This document shows, one piece after another, positions 53,501-64,000 of a stretch of 64,000 nucleotides of DNA; positions within the stretch are counted from its first letter, which is position 1, and every line of letters begins with the position of its first letter. The notes beneath the pieces were generated by a model. The model was not told where the DNA came from, made no database searches, and saw only the letters and a list, made by a program, of their open reading frames with translations. Position numbers and translations under genes: made by a program. The DNA is taken from NCBI GenBank assembly GCA_963693285.1, contig OY848928.1, forward strand, positions 2,232,501-2,296,500. Direction: 5' to 3'. The DNA comes from Xestospongia muta. Lineage: Eukaryota; Porifera; Demospongiae; Haplosclerida; Petrosiidae.

Positions 53501-56500
53501 TTATTTAACGAGTTTTTACACTTAATTTCTAATCTTTTTTAACTTTCAAAAAGCTTTAAACTCTTTATTTTAGAGTTTTAAACTATTTAGACTACTTTAT
53601 TATTATATATAAGACAGATAAACTTACTAAACTCTGTAGATAAGCTTATTTAACCCGTTTTCACAGTTAATTTCTAATCTTTTTTAACTTTAAAAAAGCT
53701 CTAAAGTCTTTATTTTAGAGTTTTAACCTATTTAGACTACTTTATTAGTATATTTAAGACAGATAAACTTACTAAACTCTTTAGATCAGCTTATTTAACC
53801 AGTTTTCACAGTTAATTTCTAATCTTTTTTAACTTTCAAAAAGCTCTAAACTCTTTATTTTAGAGTTTTAACCTATTTAGAGTACTTTATTAGTATATTT
53901 AAGACAGATATACTTACTAAACTCTTTAGATCAGCTTATTTAACCAGTTTGCACAATTAATTTCTAATCTTTTTTAACTTTCAAAAAGCTCTAAACTCTT
54001 TATTTTAGAGTTTTAACCTATTTAGACTACTTTATTAGTATACTTAAGACAGATAAACTTACTAAACTCTTTAGATCAGCTTATTTAACCAGTTTGCACA
54101 GTGAATTTCTAATCTTTTTAACTTTCAAATGCTCTAAAGTCTTTATTTTACAGTTTTAACCTATTTAGACTACTTTATTAGTATATTTAAGACAGATAAA
54201 CTTACTAAACTCTTTAGATCAGCTTATTTAACCAGTTTTCACAGTTAATTTCTAATCTTTTTTACCTTTAAAAAAGCTCTAAACTCTTTATTTTAGAGTT
54301 TTAACCTATTTAGACTACTTTATTAGTATATTTAAGAGAGATAAACTTACTAAACTCTTTAGATCAGCTTATTTAACCAGTTTTCACAGTTAATTTCTAA
54401 TCTTTTTCAACTTTGAAAAAGCTCTAAACTCTTTATTTTAGAGTTTTAACCTATTTAGAGTACTTTATTAGTATATTTAAGACAGATAAACTTACTAAAC
54501 TCTTTAGATCAGCTTATTTAACCAGTTTTCACAGTTAATTTCTAATCTTTTTCAACTTTCAAAAAGCTCTAAACTCTTTATTTTAGAGTTTTAACCTATT
54601 TAGACTACTTTATTAGTATATTTAAGAGAGAAAAACTTACTAAACTCTTTAGATCAGCTTATTTAACCAGTTTTCACAGTTAATTTCTAATCTTTTTTTA
54701 CTTTCAAAAAGCTCTAAACTCTTTATTTTAGAGTTTTAACCTATTTAGACTACTTTATTAGTATATTTAAGAGATATAAACTTACTAAACTCTGTAGATC
54801 AGGTTATTTAACCCGTTTTCACAGTTAATTTCTAATCTTTTTCAACTTTAAAAAAGCTATAAACTCTTTATTTTAGAGTTTTAACCTATTTAGACTACTT
54901 TATTAGTATATTTAAGACAGATAAACTTACTAAACTATTTAGATCAGCTTATTTAACCAGTTTTCACAGTTAATTTCTAATCTTCTTTAACTTTCAAAAA
55001 GCTCTAAACTCTTTATTTTAGAGTTTTAACCTATTTAGACTATTTTATTAGTATATTTAAGACAGATAAACTTACTAAACTCTTTAGATCAGCTTATTTA
55101 ACCAGTTTTCACAGTTAATTTCTAATCTTTTTTACCTTTAAAAAAGCTCTAAACTCTTTATTTTAGAGTTTTAACCTATTTAGACTACTTTATTAGTATA
55201 TTTAAAAGAGATAAACTTACTAAACTCTTTAGATCAGCTTATTTAACGAGTTTTTACACTTAATTTCTAATCTTTTTTAACTTTCAAAAAGCTTTAAACT
55301 CTTTATTTTAGAGTTTTAACCTATTTAGACTACTTTATTATTATATATAAGACAGATAAACTTACTAAACTCTTTAGATAAGCTTATTTAACCAGTTTTC
55401 ACAGTTAATTTCTAATCTTTTTTTACTTTCAAAAAGCTCTAAACTCTTTATTTTAGAGTTTTAACCTATTTTGACTACTTTATTAGTATATTTAAGAGAG
55501 ATAAACTTACTAAACTCTTTAGATCAGCTTATTTAACCAGTTTTCACAGTTAATTTCTAATCTTTTTTAACTTTCAAAAAGCTCTAAACTCTTTATTTTA
55601 GAGTTTTAACCTATTTAGATTACTTTATTAGTATATTTAAGACAGATGAACTTAATAAACTCTTTAGATCAGCTTATTTAACCAGTTTTCACAGTTAATT
55701 TCTAATCTTTTTTAACTTTCAAAAAGCTCTAAACTCTTTATTTTAGAGTTTTAACCTATTTAGACTACTTTATTAGTATATTTAAGACAGATAAACTTAC
55801 TAAACTCTTCAGATCAGCTTATTTAACCAGTTTTCACAGTTAATTTCTAATCTTTTTTAACTTTCAAAAAGCTATAAACTCTTTATTTTAGAGTTTTAAC
55901 CTATTATGACTACTTTATTAGTATATTTAAGACAGATAAACTTACTAAACTCTTTAGATCAGCTTATTTAACCAATTTTCACAGTTAATTTCTAATCTTT
56001 TTCAACTTTGAAAAAGCTCTAAACTCTTTATTTTAGAGTTTTAACCTATTTAGAGTACTTTATTAGTATATTTAAGACAGATAAACTTACTAAACTCTTT
56101 AGATCAGCTTATTTAACCAGTTTTCACAGTTAATTTCTAATCTTTTTCAACTTTCAAAAAGCTCTAAACTCTTTATTTTAGAGTTTTAACCTATTTAGAC
56201 TACTTTATTAGTATATTTAAGAGAGAAAAACTTACTAAACTCTTTAGATCAGCTTATTTAACCAGTTTTCACAGTTAATTTCTAATCTTTTTTTACTTTC
56301 AAAAAGCTCTAAACTCTTTATTTTAGAGTTTTAACCTATTTAGACTACTTTATTAGTATATTTAAGAGATATAAACTTACTAAACTCTTTAGATCAGGTT
56401 ATTTAACCCGTTTTCACAGTTAATTTCTAATCTTTTTCAACTTTGAAAAAGCTCTAAACTCTTTATTTTAGAGTTTTAACCTATTTAGACTACTTTATTA

Positions 56501-57029
56501 GTATATTTAAGACAGATAAACTTACTAAACTATTTAGATCAGCTTATTTAACCAGTTTTCACAGTTAATTTCTAATCTTTTTTAACTGTCAAAAAGCTCA
56601 AAACTCTTTATTTTAGAGTTTTAACCTATTTAGACTATTTTATTAGTATATTTAAGACAGATAAACTTACTAAATTGTTTAGATCATCTTATTTAACCAG
56701 TTTTCACAGTTAATTTCTAATCTTTTTTAACTTTCAAAAAGCTCTAAACTCTTTATTTTAGAGTTTTAACCTATTTAGACTACTTTATTAGTATATTTAA
56801 GACAGATAAACTTACTAAACTCTTTAGATCAGCTTATTTAACCAGTTTTCACAGCTAATTTCTAATCTTTTTTAACTTTTAGAAAGCTCTAAACTCTTTA
56901 TTTTAGAGTTTTAACCTATTTAGACTATTTTATTAGTATATTTAAGACAGATAAACTTACTTAATTGTTTAGATCATCTTATTTAACCAGTTTTCACAGT
57001 TAATTTCTAATCTTTTTTAACTTTGAAAA

Positions 57030-60000
57030 AGCTCTAAACTCTTTATTTTAGAGTTTTAACCTATTTAGACTACTTTATTAGTATATTTAAGACAGATAAA
57101 CTTACTAAACTCTTTAGATCAGCTTATTTAACCAGTTTTCACAGCTAATTTCTAATCTTTTTTAACTTTCAAAAAGCTCTAAACTCTTTATTTTAGAGTT
57201 TTAACCTATTTAGACTACTTTATTAGTATATTTAAGACAGATAAACTTACTAAACTCATTAGATCAGCTTATTTAACCAGTTTTCACAGTTAATTTCTAA
57301 TCTTTTTTAACTTTCAAAAAGCTCTAAACTCTTTATTTTAGAGTTTTAACCTATTTAGACTACTTTATTAGTATATTTAAAACAGATAAACTTACTAAAC
57401 TCTTTAGATCAGCTTATTGAACCAGTTTTCACAGTTAATTTCTAATTTTTTTTACCTTTAAAAAAGCTCTAAACTCTTTATTTTAGAGTTTTAACCTATT
57501 TAGACTACTTTATTAGTATATTTAAGACAGATAAACTTACTAAACTCTTTAGATCAGCTTATTTAACCAGTTTTCACACTTAATTTCTAATCTTTTTTAA
57601 CCTTCAAAAAGCTCTAAACTCTTTATTTTAGAGTTTTAACTATTTAGACTACTTTATTAGTATATTTAAGAGAGATAAACTTACTAAACTCTTTAGATCA
57701 GCTTATTTAACCAGTTTTCACAGGTAATTTCTAATCTTTTTACCTTCAAAAAACCTCTAAACTCTTTATTTTAGAGTTTTAACCTATTTAGAGTACTTTA
57801 TTAGTATATTTAAGACAGATAAACTTACTAAACTCTTTAGATCAGCTTATTTAACCAGTTTTCACACTTAATTTCTAATCTTTTTTAACTTTCAAAAAGC
57901 TCTAAACTCTTTATTTTAGAGTTTTAACCTATTTAGACTACTTTATTAGTATATTTAAGACAGATAAACTTACTAAACTCTTTAGATTAGCTTATTTAAC
58001 CAGTTTTCACAGTTAATTTCTAATCTTTTTACCTTTAAAAAAGCTCTAAACTCTTTATTTTAGAGTTTTAACCTATTTAGACTACTTTATTAGTATATTT
58101 AAGACAGATAAACTTACTAAACTCTTTAGATCATCTTATTTAACCAGTTTTCACAGTTAATTTCTAATCTTTTTTAACTTTCAAAAAGCTCTAAACTCTT
58201 TATTTTAGAGTTTTAACCTATTTAGACTACTTTATTAGTATATTTAAGAGAGATAAACTTACTAAACTCTTTAGATCAGCTTATTTAACCAGTTTTCACA
58301 GTTAATTTCTAATCTTTTTTACCTTTAAAAAAGCTCTAAACTCTTTATTTTAGAGTTTTAATCTATTTAGACTACTTTATTAGTATATTTAAGAGAGATA
58401 AACTTACTAAACTCTTTAGATCAGCTTATTTAACCAGTTTTCTCACTTAATTTCTAATCGTTTTTAACTTTCAAAAAGCTCTAAACTCTTTATTTTAGAG
58501 TTTTAACCTATTTAGACTACTTTATTAGTATATTTAAGACAGATAAACTTACTAAACTCTTTAGATCAGCTTATTTAACCAGTTTTCACAGTTAATTTCT
58601 AATCTTTTTTACCTTTGAAAAGCTATAAACTCTTTATTTTAGAGTTTTAACCTATTTAGACTACTTTATTAGTATATTTAAGACAGATAAACTTACTAAA
58701 CTCTTTAGATCAGCTTATTTAACCAGTTTTCACAGTTAATTTCTAATCTTTTTTAACCTTCAAAAAGCTCTAAACTCTTTATTTTAGAGTTTTAACCTAT
58801 TTAGACTACTTTATTAGTATATTTAAGACAGATAAACTTACTAAACTCTTTAGATCAGCTTATTTAACCAGTTTTCACAGTTAATTTCTAATCTTTTTTA
58901 ACTTTCAAAAAGGTCTAAACACTTTATTTTAGAGTTTTAACCTATTTAGACTATTTTATTAGTATATTTAAGACAGATAAACTTACTAAATTGTTTAGAT
59001 CATCTTATTTAACCAGTTTTCACAGTTAATTTCTAATCTTTTTTAACTTTCAAAAAGCTCTAAACTCTTTATTTTAGAGTTTTAACCTATTTAGACTACT
59101 TTATTAGTATATTTAAGAGAGATAAACTTACTAAACTCTTTATATCAGCTTATTTAACCAGTTTTCACAGTTAATTTCTAATCTTTTTCAACTTTGAAAA
59201 AGCTCTAAACTCTTTATTTTAGAGTTTTAACCTATTTAGACTACTTTATTAGTATATTTAAGAGAGATAAACTTACTAAACTCTTTAGATCAGCTTATTT
59301 AACCAGTTTTCACAGTTAATTTCTAATCTTTTTTACCTTTATAAAAGCTCTAAACTCTTTATTTTAGAGTTTTAACCTATTTAGACTACTTTATTAGTAT
59401 ATTTAAGACAGATAAACTTACTAAACTCTTTAGATCAGCTTATTTAACCAGTTTTCAGTTAATTTCTAATCTTTTTCAACATTCAAAAAGCTCTAAACTC
59501 TTTATTTTAGAGTTTTAACCTATTTAGACTACTTTATTAGTATATTTAAGACAGATAAACTTACTAAACTCTTTAGATCAGCTTATTTAACCAGTTTTCA
59601 CATTTAATTTCTAATCTTTTTCAACTTTGAAAAAGCTCTAAACTCTTTATTTTAGAGTTTTAACCTATTTAGACTACTTTATTAGTATATTTAAGACAGA
59701 TAAACTTACTAAACTCTTTAGATCAGCTTATTTAACCAGTTTTCACAGTTAATTTCTAATCTTTTTTAACTTTAAAATAGCTCTAAACTCTTTATTTTAG
59801 AGTTTTAACCTATTTAGACTACTTTATTAGTATATTTAAGACAGATAAACTTACTAAACTCTTTAGATCAGCTTATTTAACCAGTTTTCACAGCTAATTT
59901 CTAATCTTTTTTAACTTTCAAAAAGCTCTAAACTCTTTATTTTAGAGTTTTAACCTATTTAGACTACTTTATTAGTATATTTAAGACAGATAAACTTACT

Positions 60001-62650
60001 AAACTCTTTAGATCAGCTTATTTAACCAGTTTTCACAGCTAATTTCTAATCTTTTTTAACTTTCAAAAAGCTCTAAACTCTTTATTTTAGAGTTTTAACC
60101 TATTTAGACTACTTTATTAGTATATTTAAGACAGATAAACTTACTAAACTCATTAGATCAGCTTATTTAACCAGTTTTCACAGTTAATTTCTAATCTTTT
60201 TTAACTTTCAAAAAGCTCTAAACTCTTTATTTTAGAGTTTTAACCTATTTAGACTACTTTATTAGTATATTTAAAACAGATAAACTTACTAAACTCTTTA
60301 GATCAGCTTATTGAACCAGTTTTCACAGTTAATTTCTAATTTTTTTTACCTTTAAAAAAGCTCTAAACTCTTTATTTTAGAGTTTTAACCTATTTAGACT
60401 ACTTTATTAGTATATTTAAGACAGATAAACTTACTAAACTCTTTAGATCAGCTTATTTAACCAGTTTTCACACTTAATTTCTAATCTTTTTTAACCTTCA
60501 AAAAGCTCTAAACTCTTTATTTTAGAGTTTTAACTATTTAGACTACTTTATTAGTATATTTCAGACAGATAAACTTACTAAACTCTTTAGATCAGCTTAT
60601 TTAACCAGTTTTCACAGGTAATTTCTAATCTTTTTACCTTCAAAAAACCTCTAAACTCTTTATTTTAGAGTTTTAACCTATTTAGAGTACTTTATTAGTA
60701 TATTTAAGACAGATAAACTTACTAAACTCTTTAGATCAGCTTATTTAACCAGTTTTCACACTTAATTTCTAATCTTTTTTAACTTTCAAAAAGCTCTAAA
60801 CTCTTTATTTTAGAGTTTTAACCTATTTAGACTACTTTATTAGTATATTTAAGACAGATAAACTTACTAAACTCTTTAGATTAGCTTATTTAACCAGTTT
60901 TCACAGTTAATTTCTAATCTTTTTACCTTTAAAAAAGCTCTAAACTCTTTATTTTAGAGTTTTAACCTATTTAGACTACTTTATTAGTATATTTAAGACA
61001 GATAAACTTACTAAACTCTTTAGATCATCTTATTTAACCAGTTTTCACAGTTAATTTCTAATCTTTTTTAATTTTCAAAAAGCTCTAAACTCTTTATTTT
61101 AGAGTTTTAACCTATTTAGACTACTTTATTAGTATATTTAAGAGAGATAAACTTACTAAACTCTTTAGATCAGCTTATTTAACCAGTTTTCACAGTTAAT
61201 TTCTAATCTTTTTTACCTTTAAAAAAGCTCTAAACTCTTTATTTTAGAGTTTTAATCTATTTAGACTACTTTATTAGTATATTTAAGAGAGATAAACTTA
61301 CTAAACTCTTTAGATCAGCTTATTTAACCAGTTTTCTCACTTAATTTCTAATCGTTTTTAACTTTCAAAAAGCTCTAAACTCTTTATTTTAGAGTTTTAA
61401 CCTATTTAGACTACTTTATTAGTATATTTAAGACAGATAAACTTACTAAACTCTTTAGATCAGCTTATTTAACCAGTTTTCACAGTTAATTTCTAATCTT
61501 TTTTACCTTTGAAAAGCTATAAACTCTTTATTTTAGAGTTTTAACCTATTTAGACTACTTTATTAGTATATTTAAGACAGATAAACTTACTAAACTCTTT
61601 AGATCAGCTTATTTAACCAGTTTTCACAGTTAATTTCTAATCTTTTTTAACCTTCAAAAAGCTCTAAACTCTTTATTTTAGAGTTTTAACCTATTTAGAC
61701 TACTTTATTAGTATATTTAAGACAGATAAACTTACTAAACTCTTTAGATCAGCTTATTTAACCAGTTTTCACAGTTAATTTCTAATCTTTTTTAACTTTC
61801 AAAAAGGTCTAAACACTTTATTTTAGAGTTTTAACCTATTTAGACTATTTTATTAGTATATTTAAGACAGATAAACTTACTAAATTGTTTAGATCATCTT
61901 ATTTAACCAGTTTTCACAGTTAATTTCTAATCTTTTTTAACTTTCAAAAAGCTCTAAACTCTTTATTTTAGAGTTTTAACCTATTTAGACTACTTTATTA
62001 GTATATTTAAGAGAGATAAACTTACTAAACTCTTTATATCAGCTTATTTAACCAGTTTTCACAGTTAATTTCTAATCTTTTTCAACTTTGAAAAAGCTCT
62101 AAACTCTTTATTTTAGAGTTTTAACCTATTTAGACTACTTTATTAGTATATTTAAGAGAGATAAACTTACTAAACTCTTTAGATCAGCTTATTTAACCAG
62201 TTTTCACAGTTAATTTCTAATCTTTTTTACCTTTATAAAAGCTCTAAACTCTTTATTTTAGAGTTTTAACCTATTTAGACTACTTTATTAGTATATTTAA
62301 GACAGATAAACTTACTAAACTCTTTAGATCAGCTTATTTAACCAGTTTTCAGTTAATTTCTAATCTTTTTCAACATTCAAAAAGCTCTAAACTCTTTATT
62401 TTAGAGTTTTAACCTATTTAGACTACTTTATTAGTATATTTAAGACAGATAAACTTACTAAACTCTTTAGATCAGCTTATTTAACCAGTTTTCACAGTTA
62501 TTTCTAATCTTTTTCAACTTTGAAAAAGCTCTAAACTCTTTATTTTAGAGTTTTAACCTATTTAGACTACTTTATTAGTATATTTAAGACAGATAAACTT
62601 ACTAAACTCTTTAGATCAGCTTATTTAACCAGTTTTCACAGTTAATTTCT
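57030..62650 (+). repeat. Two copies of a 20-monomer block (2894 bp)
   Basis: Markers recur exactly 2894 bp apart: GCTTATTGAACC at 57412 and 60306, TCTCACTTAATTTCTAATCG at 58441 and 61335, AGGTCTAAACACTTT at 58911 and 61805, and the three-base-shortened GTTTTCAGTTAATTTC at 59451 and 62345. The two copies are close to identical by eye, so this is one of the youngest rearrangements in the array. GCTTATTGAACC also occurs at 46841 and 49447, 2606 bp (18 monomers) apart, so related blocks lie further left. Confidence 0.9.
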
Positions 62651-64000
62651 AATCTTTTTTAAGTTTGAAAAAGCTCTAAACTCTTTATTTTAGAGTTTTA
62701 ACCTATTTAGACTACTTTATTAGTATATTTAAGACAGATAAACTTACTAAACTCTTTAGATCAGCTTATTTAACCAGTTTTCACAGTTAATTTCTAATCT
62801 TTTTTAACTTTCAAAAAGCTCTAAACTCTTTATTTTAGAGTTTTAACCTATTTAGACTACTTTATTAGTATATTTAAGACAGATAAACTTACTAAACTCT
62901 TTAGATCAGCTTATTTAACCAGTTTTCACAGTTAATTTCTAATCCTTTTCAACATTCAAAAAGCTCTAAACTCTTTATTTTAGAGTTTTCACCTATTTAG
63001 ACTACTTTATTAGTATATTTAAGACAGATAAACTTACTAAACTTTTTAGATCAGCGTATTTAACCAGTTTTCACAGTTAATTTCTAATCTTTTTCAACTT
63101 TCAAAAAGCTCTAAACTCTTTATTTTAGAGTTTTAACCTATTTAGATTACTTTATTAGTATATTTAAGACAGATAAACTTACTAAACTCTTTAGTTAAGC
63201 TTATTTAACCAGTTTTCACAGTTAATTTCTAATCTTTTTAAACTTTCAAAAAACTCTAAACTCTTTATTTTAGAGTTTTAACCTATTTAGACTACTTTAT
63301 TAGTATATTTAAGACAGATAAACTTACTAAACTCTTTAGATCAGCTTATTTAACCAGTTTTCACAGTTAATTTCTAATCTTTTTTACCTTTAAAAAAGCT
63401 CTAAACTCTTTATTTTAGAGTTTTAACCTATTTAGACTACTTTATTAGTATATTTAAGACAGATAAACTTACTAAACTCTTTAGATCAGCTTATTTAACC
63501 AGTTTTCACAGTTAATTTCTAATTTTTTTACCTTTGAAAAAGCTCTAAACTCTTTATTTTAGAGTTTTAACCTATTTAGACTACTTTATTAGTATATTTA
63601 AGACAGATAAACTTACTAAACTCTTTAGATCAGCTTATTTAACCAGTTTTCACAGTTAATTTCTAATCTTTTTTACCTTTCAAAAAGCTCTAAACTCTTT
63701 ATTTTAGAGTTTTAACCTATTTAGACTACTTTATTAGTATATTTAAGACAGATAAACTTACTAAACTCTTTAGATCAGCTTATTTAACCAGTTTTCACAC
63801 TTAATTTCTAATCTTTTTTAACTTTGAAAAAGCTCTAAACTCTTTATTTTAGAGTTTTAACCTATTTAGACTACTTTATTAGTATATTTAAGACAGATAA
63901 ACTTACTAAACTCTTTAGATCAGCTTATTTAACCAGTTTTCACAGTTATTTTCTAATCTTTTTCAACTTTGAAAGAGTTCTAAACTCTTTATTTTAGAGT

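Larger units (their letters stand above)
5483..64000 (+). repeat. Satellite DNA array, about 145 bp monomer, roughly 400 copies
   Basis: From TTCACAGTTAATT at 5483 to the right edge the sequence is one head-to-tail array in a single orientation. Anchors such as GATCAGCTTATTTAACCAG recur every 142-146 bp, most often 145 (for example 63341 to 63486). In order, a monomer reads TTCACAGTTAATTTCTAATC, a variable T-rich segment, GCTCTAAACTCTTTATTTTA, GAGTTTTAACCTATTTAGAC, TACTTTATTAGTATATTTAA, GA(C/G)AGATAAACTTACTAAAC, TCTTTAGATCAGCTTATTTA, ACCAGTT. Base content is about 23% GC and the consensus has no CpG. Every frame has stops, and 145 is not a multiple of three, so it is non-coding. I saw no inserted transposon or inversion in 58.5 kb. 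The array continues past the window. Size and homogeneity suggest a centromeric or pericentromeric satellite; this is inference. Confidence 0.97.

Noticed and set aside
5483..64000. CRISPR array
   Set aside because: The repeats are contiguous 145 bp units without unique spacers, the context is eukaryotic, and no cas genes are present.
5483..64000. Self-cleaving ribozyme (hammerhead) in the satellite, as found in some animal satellites
   Set aside because: I looked for the CTGATGA and GAAA core arrangement in the consensus and did not find it; only a simple hairpin is present.
5483..64000. CENP-B box
   Set aside because: No match to the TTCG...CGGGA pattern; the consensus lacks CpG altogether.
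5483..64000. Coding tandem repeat
   Set aside because: All frames contain TAA or TAG in each monomer, and the unit length is not a multiple of three.
5483..64000. Telomeric repeat or rRNA/histone gene spacer
   Set aside because: No TTAGGG-type hexamers and no gene between repeats; the unit is far too short for a gene cluster.

Overview
This is eukaryotic DNA, most likely from a compact-genome marine invertebrate. The organism is inferred, not read. The evidence is a spliced cation-channel gene with 41-48 nt introns, AT-rich intergenic DNA, dispersed microsatellites, a remnant of a non-LTR retrotransposon and a very large satellite array. A sponge would fit the tiny introns and the presence of CatSper, but nothing here proves it.

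Layout. (1) 34-1370, + strand: the 3' part of a CatSper2-like sperm calcium-channel subunit gene, rebuilt here as nine exons from the S4-S5 linker to the C-terminus. The S1-S4 part lies beyond the left edge. One 45 nt intron (389-433) is in frame and free of stops, so an uncorrected reading frame gains 15 false residues. (2) 1371-3600: AT-rich spacer with short degenerate tandem repeats and no convincing gene. (3) 3600-4260: a polypurine GA/GACA tract that grades into degenerate GA-rich sequence. Its long minus-strand Ser/Leu reading frames are artefacts. (4) 4261-4897: spacer. (5) 4898-5492: remnant of a non-LTR (CR1-like) retrotransposon. It has a 65 bp tandem duplication over the ORF1 start, an ORF1 start with a PHD finger, and then a direct jump to the C-terminal part of a reverse transcriptase. 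(6) 5483-64000: one uninterrupted, single-orientation satellite array of about 145 bp monomers (about 23% GC, no CpG in the consensus, roughly 400 copies). It runs off the right edge.

The satellite begins inside the truncated reverse-transcriptase reading frame, at a short stretch of shared sequence. The array is shaped by repeated amplification of multi-monomer blocks of many sizes: 2, 3, 4, 5, 6, 7, 9, 10, 11, 12, 17, 18 and 20 monomers. Each monomer appears to be an ancient dimer of about 72 bp halves and carries an 11 bp hairpin. The unit length close to a nucleosome core, the size, homogeneity and block amplification make it a candidate centromeric or pericentromeric satellite. That role is inference. 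I found no RNA genes, CRISPR arrays or other protein systems.
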